Assembly (NCBI RefSeq): GCF_015776785.2
Contig: NZ_LFMD02000003.1
Location: forward strand, 1,176,027 to 1,240,026
Reading direction: 5' to 3'
Source: Kitasatospora sp. SUK 42
GTDB lineage: Bacteria > Actinomycetota > Actinomycetes > Streptomycetales > Streptomycetaceae
DNA: 64,000 bases
The position numbers and the translations under genes were made by a program. The notes below the pieces were generated by a model that saw only the letters and a list, made by a program, of their open reading frames with translations, did no database searches and had not been told where the DNA came from. Positions within the stretch are counted from its first letter, which is position 1. Each line of letters starts with the position of its first letter. Positions 7,795-16,475 of the stretch are shown here, in pieces.

Positions 7795-8400
7795 TCAGCC
7801 GATGAGGGCCTTGACCACCGGGGCGAGGGCGCGGAAGGCCTGGCCGCGGTGGCTGATGGCGTTCTTCTCGTCCGCCGTCAGTTCGGCGCAGGTGCGGGTG
7901 TCGCCGAGGGGCTGGAGGATCGGGTCGTAGCCGAAGCCGTTGGTGCCGGCCGGGGCGGCGCGGAGGGTGCCGAGGAGGCGGCCCTCGACGACGCGCTCGG
8001 TGCCGTCGGGCAGGGCGAGGGCGGCGGCGCAGAAGAAGTGGGCGCCGCGGTGCGGTTCGGCGATGTCGGAGAGCTGGGCGAGCAGCAGGTCGAGGTTGGC
8101 GAGGTCGTCGCCGTGCTTGCCGGACCAGCGGGCGGAGAAGATGCCGGGCGCGCCGTTGAGGACGTCCACGCAGAGGCCGGAGTCGTCGGCGACGGCGGGC
8201 AGGCCGGTGGCGCGGGCCAGGGCGTGCGCCTTGAGCAGGGCGTTCTCGGCGAAGGTGACGCCGGTCTCGGGGACGTCCGGGATCTCGGGGTAGGCGTCGG
8301 CGCCGACGAGTTCGACGTCGAGGCCGGCGTCGGTGAGGATGGCGCGCAGCTCGGCGACCTTGTGCTGGTTGCGGGTGGCGAGGATCAGGCGGGTGGACAT
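7795..8400 (-). CDS. rdgB: Non-canonical purine NTP pyrophosphatase (XTP/dITP)
   Basis: This 201-residue cytoplasmic enzyme cleaves dITP, XTP and related deaminated nucleotides to monophosphates, keeping them out of nucleic acids. It has the Ham1/RdgB signatures: LILATRNQHKVAEL at the N-terminus, DDSGLCVDVLNGAPGIFSAR, FGYDPIL and SHRGQAF. ATG at 8400 was chosen; a GTG three codons upstream is possible. It lies downstream of the small lipoprotein gene and rph on the same strand, an arrangement known in Streptomyces. Confidence 0.95.
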   Translation of the reverse strand: MSTRLILATRNQHKVAELRAILTDAGLDVELVGADAYPEIPDVPETGVTFAENALLKAHALARATGLPAVADDSGLCVDVLNGAPGIFSARWSGKHGDDLANLDLLLAQLSDIAEPHRGAHFFCAAALALPDGTERVVEGRLLGTLRAAPAGTNGFGYDPILQPLGDTRTCAELTADEKNAISHRGQAFRALAPVVKALIG

Positions 8401-8431
8401 ATCGCCCACCCTACCGAGCCCGCGGGGGCGG

Positions 8432-8821
8432 TCAGCCGCCGCAGAGCGAGGTGAGGTTGCCGGCGGCGTCGCCGAGCGGCTTGAGGTCGGGGGCCTCCTT
8501 GCGGTCGACGGCCTGCTGGACCTTGTCGGCCTGCTTCTGGAGGTCGGTCACGGCCTTGGCGACGTCGGTGTTCTTGGAGTTCTTCCCGATCTGGTCGAGG
8601 TCGCCCTTGAGCTTCTGCACGGCCTTGCCGGCGGCGGCCGAGTCGCTGCTGGAGTTCTCGTAGGCCTTGCTGAGGTCGGCCAGGTCGCCGGTGATCTTCA
8701 CGGCGGTGTTGCCGCAGTCGACGGCCTTCTGGGCGGCGGAGCAGCTCACCATGCTGAGCGGGAGGATCGCGATCAGTCCGGCCACTGCGAGGGCGGTGGG
8801 GCGGGCGATGCTCGTCGGCAT
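8432..8821 (-). CDS. Small helical lipoprotein
   Basis: The 129-residue product has an N-terminal hydrophobic segment ending in LSMVSC, which reads as a lipobox with Cys27. The mature part is rich in Lys, Asp and Ala (AVQKLKGDLDQIGKN, DLQKQADKVQQAVDRK) and is predicted to form amphipathic helices or a coiled coil. A second and third Cys could form a disulfide. It starts 31 bp upstream of rdgB and probably shares its transcript. I do not recognise a function; conserved small lipoproteins are known at this place in Streptomyces. Confidence 0.65.
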   Translation of the reverse strand: MPTSIARPTALAVAGLIAILPLSMVSCSAAQKAVDCGNTAVKITGDLADLSKAYENSSSDSAAAGKAVQKLKGDLDQIGKNSKNTDVAKAVTDLQKQADKVQQAVDRKEAPDLKPLGDAAGNLTSLCGG

Positions 8822-8877
8822 CCGGTCCTCCTGGTGCGCGCGGGTTCCGTGGGGAGGGACGCGTGCCGGGGGGTGCG

Positions 8878-8908
8878 CGGTTCCCGCAGCGGGTTGCTGC
8901 GGGAACCG
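8878..8908 (-). terminator. Hairpin terminator downstream of rph
   Basis: CGGTTCCCGCAGC and GCTGCGGGAACCG form a perfect 13-bp stem with a GGGTT loop, about 100 bp beyond the rph stop. This suggests that rph and the lipoprotein-rdgB pair are separate transcripts. Confidence 0.8.
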
Positions 8909-9004
8909 TACGGTCTGCGGGCCCGGCCTGTACAGGGATCCGTGCGGCTCCTCCGTGGGTGTCGACGGATTCGGGGGGCGTGCCCGTTCAGTCCTGCTGC
9001 GGGT

Positions 9005-9730
<726 letters not shown>

Positions 9731-9775
9731 AGCCACTGAGCGTAGCCGCTCCGGGTGGTGCTTCCGGTTGTGCCT

Positions 9776-9810
9776 CGGCCCGCCGTCCCCCTGAGCGGGG
9801 CGGCGGGCCG
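9776..9810 (-). terminator. Hairpin terminator of nagF
   Basis: CGGCCCGCCG-TCCCC pairs with GGGGCGGCGGGCCG with one bulged base, 27 bp beyond the nagF stop. Confidence 0.7.
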
Positions 9811-9836
9811 GGGTGGGTGAGCCCGGGTGGCTCAGC

Positions 9837-10070
9837 TCACATCATGTCCTCGATGTCGGCGGCGATCGGGTCGGCGTCGGTGCCGATGACGACCTGGATC
9901 GCGGTGCCCATCTTGACGACGCCGTGGGCGCCGGCGGCCTTGAGGGCGGCCTCGTTGACCAGGCTGGCGTCCTTGACCTCGGTGCGCAGGCGGGTGATGC
10001 AGCCCTCGACCTCTTCGATGTTGTCGATGCCGCCCAGACCGGCGACGATCTTCTCAGCCTTGCTGGCCAT
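9837..10070 (-). CDS. nagF: GlcNAc PTS EIIB component
   Basis: This 77-residue soluble EIIB protein passes phosphate from EIIA to incoming N-acetylglucosamine bound by the EIIC permease. [11 protein letters not shown] contains the phosphorylated Cys24, and the rest ([14 protein letters not shown]) fits the EIIB fold of the glucose/GlcNAc family. A GGGAG sequence precedes the ATG. It is divergent from nagE1, with a dre-like operator in the 415-bp gap. As in S. coelicolor, EIIB and EIIC are separate polypeptides. No EIIA gene is in the window, so a general EIIA (crr) must act from elsewhere. Confidence 0.93.
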   Translation of the reverse strand: MASKAEKIVAGLGGIDNIEEVEGCITRLRTEVKDASLVNEAALKAAGAHGVVKMGTAIQVVIGTDADPIAADIEDMM

Positions 10071-10485
10071 CTGATTTCTCCCTCTGTTTCGGCTCGCCGG
10101 CGGCTCTGCCGGGTGCCGTCCTGCGCTGTGCTGGGGTGTTCCTCGACCGTCGGGCGGTGAGGTCCGTGGCGGTGGCTGACGCGGGTTCAGCTGTGGTCGC
10201 GTTGCCGGGCATCGCGACCAGCATGGCCCGTGCCGGTCCGGTCTGCACACGTTAGTCCACTTTTGGCCCAGTCCGGCGCGCAGGCTGTCGATCGCCGCCC
10301 GAGGATGACGATCAGCGGGGTTCGTGCCCCGGTGTGCGGCCTGCGTCCCGAAGTGGCCCAACAAGTGGTCTACACCAATATATGTGTACTCCGATGAACG
10401 CAGGAAGGACCCCGGGTGTTCCTGAGCCCCGCCCGAGGGTCCCGCACCGGGCCTTGGGAGGGCAACTGCTCGCGGAGGGCGGACG
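10071..10485. other. Divergent nagF/nagE1 control region (415 bp)
   Basis: This stretch has no convincing gene. It holds the ribosome sites of nagF and nagE1 and one dre-like site at 10364-10379. The sequence TATATG (10378-10383), just after that site, could be part of the nagE1 -10 region. Confidence 0.7.
10364..10379. promoter_or_regulatory. DasR-type operator (dre) of nagF/nagE1
   Basis: AGTGGTCTACACCAAT matches the 16-bp DasR consensus with core TGGTCTACACCA. It lies 107 bp upstream of nagE1 and next to a possible -10 element. Confidence 0.75.
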
Positions 10486-11775
10486 ATGAGCTCGGCAAGT
10501 GCCACGACCCCGCGGTCCACGTGGTGGCACACCTTCTACGGCGGCCTCCAGAAGATGGGCCGCTCCCTCCAGCTGCCGGTCGCGGTGCTCCCGGCGGCCG
10601 GCATCCTCAACCGGCTCGGCCAGCCGGACGTCTTCGGCAAGGACGGCCTGGGCTGGACGGACGTCGCCAAGGTGTTCGCCGCGGCCGGCGGTGCGCTGCT
10701 GGACTCCTCCCTCGGCCTGCCGCTGCTGTTCTGCATCGGTGTGGCCATCGGCATGGCCAAGAAGGCGGACGGCTCGACGGCGCTGGCGGCGGTGGTCGGC
10801 TTCCTCGTCTACTACAAGGTCCTGCACGCCTTCCCGGAGAACTGCAAGCCGCCGACGGTGCTGGTCGGCGACCAGTGCGTGGACTACTCCTCGGCCAAGG
10901 CGGCCAACGCGACGTACCAGAACCCGGGGGTGCTCGGCGGCATCCTGATCGGCCTGATGTCGGCCTGGCTGTGGGTGCGGTTCCACCGCACCAGGCTGGT
11001 CGACTGGCTGGGCTTCTTCAACGGCCGCCGACTGGTCCCGATGATCACGGCCGTGGTCGGCATGGCGACCGCCGTGGTCGCACTGTGGGTGTGGCCGCCG
11101 ATCGGCCGCAGCCTCAACGACTTCTCGCAGAACCTCGCCGATCTCGGCGCGGGCGGCGCGGGCATCTTCGGCCTCTTCAACCGCGCACTGCTGCTGATCG
11201 GCATGCATCAACTGCTGAACACCTTCGTCTGGTTCCAGTTCGGCGAGTTCACCAAGCCCGACGGCGCGATCGTGCACGGCGACATCCCGCGTTTCCTGGC
11301 GGGCGACCCGACGGCCGGCCAGTTCCAGTCCGGCTTCTTCCCGATCATGATGTTCGCGCTCCCCGCCGCCGCGCTCGCGATCGCGCACTCGGCCAGGCCG
11401 CACCGCCGCAAGGAGATCACCGGCATGATGGTGTCGCTGGCCCTGACCTCCTTCGTCACCGGTGTCACCGAGCCGATCGAGTACTCCTTCGCCTACATCG
11501 CCCCCGCCCTGTACGGCGTGCACGCGGTGCTGACCGGCGTCTCGATGGCCGTCACCTGGGCACTCGGGGTGCACGACGGCTTCAGCTTCTCCGCCGGCCT
11601 GATCGACTACGTGATCAACTGGGGGCTGGCCACCAAGCCGTGGCTGATCATCCCGATCGGATTGTGCTTCGCCGCGGTGTACTACGCGCTCTTCCGGTTC
11701 ATCATCGTCAAATTCGACCTGAAAACACCGGGGCGCGAGGACGAGAGCGAGGTCGAGGACGTCACCAAGGCCTGA
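10486..11775 (+). CDS. nagE1: GlcNAc PTS EIIC permease
   Basis: The 429-residue integral membrane protein transports and phosphorylates N-acetylglucosamine together with EIIB. Family signatures are SLQLPVAVLPAAGILNRLG, KKADGSTALAAVVGF and the sugar-binding GVTEPIEYSF. It ends in a long membrane helix and a short acidic tail, with no fused EIIA or EIIB domain. GGAGGG lies 6 nt before the ATG. It is a close paralogue of nagE2 downstream, with long identical stretches, which indicates duplication. A T-rich terminator follows it, so the two EIIC genes can be transcribed separately. Confidence 0.93.
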   Translation: MSSASATTPRSTWWHTFYGGLQKMGRSLQLPVAVLPAAGILNRLGQPDVFGKDGLGWTDVAKVFAAAGGALLDSSLGLPLLFCIGVAIGMAKKADGSTALAAVVGFLVYYKVLHAFPENCKPPTVLVGDQCVDYSSAKAANATYQNPGVLGGILIGLMSAWLWVRFHRTRLVDWLGFFNGRRLVPMITAVVGMATAVVALWVWPPIGRSLNDFSQNLADLGAGGAGIFGLFNRALLLIGMHQLLNTFVWFQFGEFTKPDGAIVHGDIPRFLAGDPTAGQFQSGFFPIMMFALPAAALAIAHSARPHRRKEITGMMVSLALTSFVTGVTEPIEYSFAYIAPALYGVHAVLTGVSMAVTWALGVHDGFSFSAGLIDYVINWGLATKPWLIIPIGLCFAAVYYALFRFIIVKFDLKTPGREDESEVEDVTKA

Positions 11776-12037
11776 AATCCGCCTCCGCCGATATCGCCCG
11801 CAAAGGCCTCCGGGCCCGCCGGTCCGGGGGATTTCGGCATTTCGGGAAAGGGCCGAATACCCTGCCGAACATCCGCCCGAAAGGCAATTCGGTCGCGATC
11901 CGGCCGGCCTCGCGGCGCTCCGGGCGAGGGCCGACCGCAGGTGAGGGAAGTCTCACCGACCACCTCCGCGACCCCGCGATCACTCTCAGCAGCCGCCGAG
12001 CACGTCCTGGAGCGGCCGGATCGTCCGCGCCCGGCCC

Positions 12038-12084
12038 CCGACCCCGCTCCGACCCGGTGCCCGCACGGGGTCGGCTCTTTTTGT
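12038..12084 (+). terminator. Rho-independent terminator of nagE1
   Basis: CCGACCCCG (12038-12046) pairs with CGGGGTCGG (12066-12074) and is followed by CTCTTTTTGTT, a T-run unusual for this GC content. It lies about 260 bp beyond the nagE1 stop. Confidence 0.75.
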
Positions 12085-12213
12085 TGCGCAAATAGCCAAA
12101 ATCCCAATCCCGACTGCAATCATGATCGTCGTTCCGCTTCCAGGTTTCGATTTCATAGCGCTTCCCGGCGACGGCGCTTTCCGGGGTTCCCCGTCTTCTC
12201 CACCCGTGCTACA

Positions 12214-12247
12214 AACTGGTCTACACCACCTGTGGTGTAGACCAGTT
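12214..12247. promoter_or_regulatory. Palindromic double dre upstream of nagE2
   Basis: AACTGGTCTACACCAC and GTGGTGTAGACCAGTT form a perfect 16-bp inverted repeat with a 2-nt spacer. Each arm on its own matches the DasR dre consensus, so two dimers could bind head to head. It is 61 bp upstream of the nagE2 ATG. Confidence 0.85.
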
Positions 12248-12307
12248 CGCGGTTCGGCCCCTGTGCCTTCCCCCGACCGACCGCCATGCCGTTAGGAACC
12301 CACCCCC

Positions 12308-13582
12308 ATGAGTCAGTCTGCGCAGGCACCGGCGCCCGCCACGGCTCCGGCTTCGCCAAGCCCCGCCAAGAAGTTCGGCCAGAACCTCCTCCAGGGTCTG
12401 CAGAAGATCGGTCGCAGCCTCCAGCTGCCCATCGCCGTGCTCCCCGCGGCAGGTCTGCTGCTGCGTCTCGGCCAGGACGACGTGTTCGGCAAGGACGGCC
12501 TCGGCTGGGACAAGGTGGCCTCGGTCTTCGCCACCGCCGGTAACGGTGTCTTCGACAACCTGCCCCTGCTCTTCGCGGTGGGCATCGCGATCGGCTTCGC
12601 CAAGAAGGCGGACGGCTCCACCGCCCTCGCCGCGCTGGTCGGCTTCCTGGTGTACAAGAACGTGCTCACCGCGTTCCCGATCACCGAGGGCCACATCGAC
12701 GGCGACAAGTGGGTCGCCCCGACGTACCAGAACCCGGGCGTGCTCGGCGGCATCGTGATCGGCCTGCTGGCCGCGGTGCTGTGGCAGAAGTACCACCGCA
12801 CCAAGCTGGTCGACTGGCTCGGCTTCTTCAACGGCCGCCGCCTGGTGCCGATCATCATGGCCTTCGTCGGCACCGCCATCGGCGTCTTCTTCGGCCTGGT
12901 CTGGGGCCCGGTCGGCGACGCCATCAAGAGCCTGAACGACACCCTGATCGGTGCCGGCGCGTTCGGTGCCGGTGCCTTCGGCCTGGTCAACCGCGGTCTG
13001 CTGCCAGTCGGCATGCACCAGTTCGTGAACTCCTTCGCCTGGTTCCAGACCGGTGACTTCACCAAGCCCGACGGCACCGTCGTCCACGGCGACCTGACCC
13101 GCTTCTTCGCCGGCGACCCGACCGCCGGACAGTTCATGTCGGGCTTCTACCCGATCATGATGTTCGCGCTCCCCGCCGCCGCGCTGGCCATCGCCCACGC
13201 CGCCAAGCCGCACCGCCGCAAGGCCATCACCGGCATGATGGTGTCGCTGGCCCTGACCTCCTTCGTCACCGGCGTCACCGAGCCGATCGAGTTCGCCTTC
13301 GTCTTCATCGCCCCGGCCCTGTACGTCATCCACGCGGTGCTCACCGCCGTCTCGATGGCCGTCACCTGGGCGCTCGGCGTGCACGACGGGTTCACCTTCT
13401 CCGGCGGCCTGATCGACTACCTGCTGGCCTGGAACAAGGCCACCGACCCGTGGATGATCATCCCGCTCGGCCTGGTCTTCGCCGCGCTGTACTACTTCCT
13501 GTTCCGCTTCGCGATCACCAAGTTCGACCTCAAGACCCCCGGTCGCGAGGACGACGAGGAGATCGAGGACGTCACCAAGTGA
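12308..13582 (+). CDS. nagE2: GlcNAc PTS EIIC permease
   Basis: The 424-residue permease is the second EIIC of the locus; in S. coelicolor NagE2 is the main GlcNAc transporter. It has SLQLPIAVLPAAGLLLRLG, KKADGSTALAALVGF and GVTEPIEFAF, and an N-terminal Ala-Pro extension of about 20 residues not seen in nagE1. Apart from that extension and a few substitutions it matches nagE1 along its length. AGGA lies about 12 nt before the ATG, a rather long spacing. The palindromic double dre upstream implies strong DasR repression relieved by amino-sugar phosphates. Confidence 0.93.
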   Translation: MSQSAQAPAPATAPASPSPAKKFGQNLLQGLQKIGRSLQLPIAVLPAAGLLLRLGQDDVFGKDGLGWDKVASVFATAGNGVFDNLPLLFAVGIAIGFAKKADGSTALAALVGFLVYKNVLTAFPITEGHIDGDKWVAPTYQNPGVLGGIVIGLLAAVLWQKYHRTKLVDWLGFFNGRRLVPIIMAFVGTAIGVFFGLVWGPVGDAIKSLNDTLIGAGAFGAGAFGLVNRGLLPVGMHQFVNSFAWFQTGDFTKPDGTVVHGDLTRFFAGDPTAGQFMSGFYPIMMFALPAAALAIAHAAKPHRRKAITGMMVSLALTSFVTGVTEPIEFAFVFIAPALYVIHAVLTAVSMAVTWALGVHDGFTFSGGLIDYLLAWNKATDPWMIIPLGLVFAALYYFLFRFAITKFDLKTPGREDDEEIEDVTK

Positions 13583-13610
13583 CCGAGGCCTGAGGCCCCG
13601 CCCGTCCCTT

Positions 13611-13662
13611 CCGAAGGCCCCGCCCCACCGCTGCTCATCCAGCGGCGGGGCGGGGCCTTCGG
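13611..13662 (+). terminator. Long hairpin terminator of nagE2
   Basis: A 23-bp stem (13611-13633 with 13640-13662) with one mismatch and a 6-nt loop lies 28 bp beyond the nagE2 stop. Its base is CCGAAGGCCCCGCCCC. Confidence 0.9.
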
Positions 13663-13756
13663 CGTACCCGGGGCCCGCCCGCCGACACCCGGCCCTTCCT
13701 TCCACCAGACGGAATCGCGGTTGACGAACCGACGGACGCCCTGGTCAACTGAAGCG

Positions 13757-13834
13757 GTGAACGCCTCGTGCCCGCTGGTCACCCGCAGCCACATCGACTT
13801 CGGTCGCGTGTGGTCCGCGGCGTGTCGCGGCTGA
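13757..13834 (+). CDS. Cysteine-type leader peptide (25 aa)
   Basis: A GTG starts a 25-residue peptide containing LVTRSHIDFGRVWSAACRG. This matches the pattern L-x-x-R-x-H-I-D-x-x-R-x-x-S-A-x-C of the short leader peptides annotated in Streptomyces ahead of sulfur assimilation genes. Two of its residues are Cys, one near the stop. Ribosome stalling at Cys codons when Cys-tRNA is scarce would be a plausible control of the downstream monooxygenases. The match is to a remembered motif and to the second leader at 19814-19933; no search was run. Confidence 0.7.
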   Translation: MNASCPLVTRSHIDFGRVWSAACRG

Positions 13835-14023
13835 GCTGACCGTTCCCCCGCCGCCGCCCGGCTGACGTCCCGCCCGGCTCCGGCCGTCCTCCCCTCCGCC
13901 CGCACGGGCACCGCCCGTCCGCGGGCCGCCGCCGCGCGGCCGCGCCCCCGTACGCGTACCCGGGTACCCGTACGGGCTCCGCCGGTGCCCGCCCGCATCC
14001 GCACGAGGAAAGTCAGGCTCGCC

Positions 14024-15127
14024 ATGCCCCGCCAGTTGCACCTCTCCGCCGCCATCGACAGCCCCGGCCGCCTCGACGCCGGGCACTACACCGGCCTCGC
14101 CCGGCTCGCCGAACGGGCGAGCCTGGACTTCGTCACCCTCGACGACTCCTTCGCCGCCGCACCGCACCGCCCCGACGCGCTCGCCACCCTCGCCCGGATC
14201 GCCCCGCTGACCGAGCGGGTCGGGCTGGTGCCGACCGTCACCACCACCCACACCGAGCCCTTCCACACCTCGATCTCGCTCAACACCCTGGACTGGGCCA
14301 GCGAGGGCCGGGCCGGCTGGCTGGTCGGCGTCTCCACCACCGAGGCCGAGGCGAAGGCCTTCGGCCGCCGCCCGGTCGCCCCCGAGGACGAGCTGTGGGC
14401 CGAGGCGGCCGACGCCGCCGAGGTCGCCGCCCGGCTCTGGGACAGCTGGGAGGACGACGCCGAGATCCGCGACACCGCCACCGGCCGGTTCGTCGACCGC
14501 GACAAGCTGCACTACATCGACTTCGAAGGCCGGTACTTCTCCGTCCGCGGCCCCTCCACCACCCCGCGCCCGCCCCAGGGCCGCCCGGTGGTCGTGGTCC
14601 CGGTGGCCGCCGCCGACCTCGCCCCGGACGCCTCCCCCGGCGGGCGGGCCCGGGTCGCCACCGCGATCCGGTACGCCGACGTCGTCCTGCTCGACGCCCC
14701 CGACCGGGCCACCCGGCTGACCGCCGCCACCGAACTGCGGCTGCGCTCCGGCGAACTGCTGCGGATCCTCGCCCGGATCGACGCCGCCCTGCCCGACCGC
14801 GCCGCCGAGGAGCGCCTGCGCGCCGAACTCACCGCGGCCGGCACCGGCGTCGACGGCTTCCACCTGGTGCCCGCCGTACCCGAGCGCGACCTCGCCGCGC
14901 TCGCCGAGCGGATCGCCCCGGCCCTGCGCGCCACCGGGCTGCTGCGCACCGGCTACACCGGCCGCACCCTGCGCGACCACCTCGGCCTGGCCCGCCCGGC
15001 CAGCCGCTACACCGGGCCCGCGAACACCGCCGCCCACGCCGCCGCCAGCCATGCCACCGCCAGCCACGCCGCCGGCACCGCCGCCCACACCACCGACTCC
15101 CCCGCCCTCGCCGAGGTGACCCGATGA
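14024..15127 (+). CDS. Luciferase-like flavin-dependent monooxygenase
   Basis: The 367-residue product has the bacterial luciferase-type TIM-barrel pattern: HYTGLARLAERASLDFVTLD, LATLARIAPLTERVGL and HTSISLNTLDWASEGRAGW. Such enzymes use reduced FMN from a partner reductase and oxygen to attack sulfonates, sulfides, amines or ketones. The C-terminal 35 residues are a low-complexity Ala/His/Thr tail (HAAASHATASHAAGTAAHT). ATG 14024 was chosen over a GTG at 13985 because it directly precedes the family start. It overlaps the next gene by 4 bp. The leader peptide upstream suggests a role in sulfur scavenging. Confidence 0.8.
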   Translation: MPRQLHLSAAIDSPGRLDAGHYTGLARLAERASLDFVTLDDSFAAAPHRPDALATLARIAPLTERVGLVPTVTTTHTEPFHTSISLNTLDWASEGRAGWLVGVSTTEAEAKAFGRRPVAPEDELWAEAADAAEVAARLWDSWEDDAEIRDTATGRFVDRDKLHYIDFEGRYFSVRGPSTTPRPPQGRPVVVVPVAAADLAPDASPGGRARVATAIRYADVVLLDAPDRATRLTAATELRLRSGELLRILARIDAALPDRAAEERLRAELTAAGTGVDGFHLVPAVPERDLAALAERIAPALRATGLLRTGYTGRTLRDHLGLARPASRYTGPANTAAHAAASHATASHAAGTAAHTTDSPALAEVTR

Positions 15128-16410
15128 CGGACCGTCCGCTCAAGCAGATCCACCTCGCCGCGCACTTCCCCGGCGTCAACAACACCACGGTGTGGAGCGA
15201 CCCGGCCTCCGGCAGCCACAACGAGTTCGCGTCCTTCCGCCACCTCGCGCAGACCGCCGAACGCGGGAAGTTCGACTTCTTCTTCCTCGCCGAGGGCCTG
15301 CGGCTGCGCGAGACCAACGGCCGCATCCACGACCTGGACGTGGTCGGCCGCCCCGAGTCGATCACCGTGCTGAACGCGCTGGCCGCCGTCACCGAACGCC
15401 TCGGTCTGGCCGCCACCGTCAACGCCACCTTCAACGAGCCGTACGAACTCGCCCGCCGCTTCGCCACCCTGGACCACCTCTCCGGCGGCCGCGCGGCCTG
15501 GAACGTGGTCACCTCCTCGGACGCCTTCACCGGCGAGAACTTCCGCCGCGGCGGTTACCTGAAGTACGCCGACCGCTACACCCGGGCCGCCGAATTCGTC
15601 GAACTGGTACGGGAGTTCTGGGACGCCGGGGAGGGAGAGGTGCGCCACTTCGGCCCGCAGTTCGAGGTCGAGGGGCGGCTCTCGCTGCCGCGCCCGCCGC
15701 AGGGCCACCCGGTGGTCATCCAGGCCGGCGACTCCGACGAGGGCCGCGAGTTCGCCGCGGCCACCGCCGACGTCATCTTCAGCCGGCACTCCACCCTCGC
15801 CGACGGCCAGGCCTTCCACGCCGACGTCAAGCGCCGGCTGGCCGCGTACGGCCGCAAGCCGGACGAGCTGAAGATCATGCCCGCCGCCACCTTCGTCCTC
15901 GGCGACACCGACGCCGAGGCGGAGGAGTACGCCGCCGAGGTCCGCCGGGCCCAGGTCAGCCCGCAGACCGCGATCAACTTCCTGGAGCAGGTCTGGGGCA
16001 TCGACCTGTCCGACCACGACCCTGACGGGCCGCTGCCGACCGTCGACCCCGACCCGGACAGCGCGGTGGTCCAGGGCCGGGTCCGGTTCAGCGACCCGGT
16101 GGCCGTCGCCGAGCGGTGGCGGGCGGTGGCCGCCGAGAAGAACCTGACCAGCCGTGAACTGGTCATCGAGGTGACCGGCCGGCAGTCCTTCATCGGCTCC
16201 CCCGCCACCGTCGCCGGGCTGATCGACCACTTCGTGCAGAACGACGCGGCCGACGGCTTCGTCCTCATCCCGCACCTCACCCCGGGCGGCCTGGACGAGT
16301 TCGTCGACCGCGTCGTCCCGCTGCTCCAGGAACGCGGGGTGTTCCGCACCGACTACACCGGCCCGACCCTGCGCGACCACCTCGGCCTGCCGGTGCCCGG
16401 ACGGCGGTGA
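15124..16410 (+). CDS. NtaA/DszA-family FMN-dependent monooxygenase
   Basis: The 428-residue protein fits the NtaA/SnaA/DszA branch of the luciferase family: KQIHLAAHFPGVNNTTVW, FDFFFLAEGLRLRE, LDHLSGGRAAWNVVTSSD, GHPVVIQAGDSDEGREFAA. These enzymes oxidise compounds such as nitrilotriacetate, dibenzothiophene sulfone or dimethyl sulfide with FMNH2 supplied by a reductase. It is translationally coupled to the preceding monooxygenase by an ATGA overlap. No flavin reductase is nearby. Organosulfur oxidation is an inference from the leader peptide and family, not shown by the sequence. Confidence 0.88.
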   Translation: MTDRPLKQIHLAAHFPGVNNTTVWSDPASGSHNEFASFRHLAQTAERGKFDFFFLAEGLRLRETNGRIHDLDVVGRPESITVLNALAAVTERLGLAATVNATFNEPYELARRFATLDHLSGGRAAWNVVTSSDAFTGENFRRGGYLKYADRYTRAAEFVELVREFWDAGEGEVRHFGPQFEVEGRLSLPRPPQGHPVVIQAGDSDEGREFAAATADVIFSRHSTLADGQAFHADVKRRLAAYGRKPDELKIMPAATFVLGDTDAEAEEYAAEVRRAQVSPQTAINFLEQVWGIDLSDHDPDGPLPTVDPDPDSAVVQGRVRFSDPVAVAERWRAVAAEKNLTSRELVIEVTGRQSFIGSPATVAGLIDHFVQNDAADGFVLIPHLTPGGLDEFVDRVVPLLQERGVFRTDYTGPTLRDHLGLPVPGRR

Positions 16411-16429
16411 GTGCCGCCCGGGCACCGGC
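16389..16429 (+). terminator. Hairpin terminator of the monooxygenase operon
   Basis: GCCGGTGCCCGG and CCGGGCACCGGC form a perfect 12-bp stem. The left arm is the last coding bases and the stop codon lies in the 17-nt loop. Confidence 0.65.
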
Positions 16430-16475
16430 GGTCGGCCTCAGGCCTCGTGTACCCGCTCAGGCCCCACGCATCCGC

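Larger units (their letters stand above)
11776..12307. other. nagE1-nagE2 intergenic region (532 bp)
   Basis: No gene is convincing here. It contains the nagE1 terminator (12038-12084), an AT-richer stretch around 12084-12160, and the palindromic double dre upstream of nagE2 (12214-12247). The rest shows nothing I can name. Confidence 0.7.
13583..14023. other. Leader region of the flavin monooxygenase pair (441 bp)
   Basis: It holds the nagE2 terminator, a possible -35 TTGACG at 13721, a 25-residue leader peptide (13757-13834) and about 190 bp of very GC-rich sequence before the first monooxygenase. The long leader after the small peptide gives room for attenuation. Confidence 0.6.
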
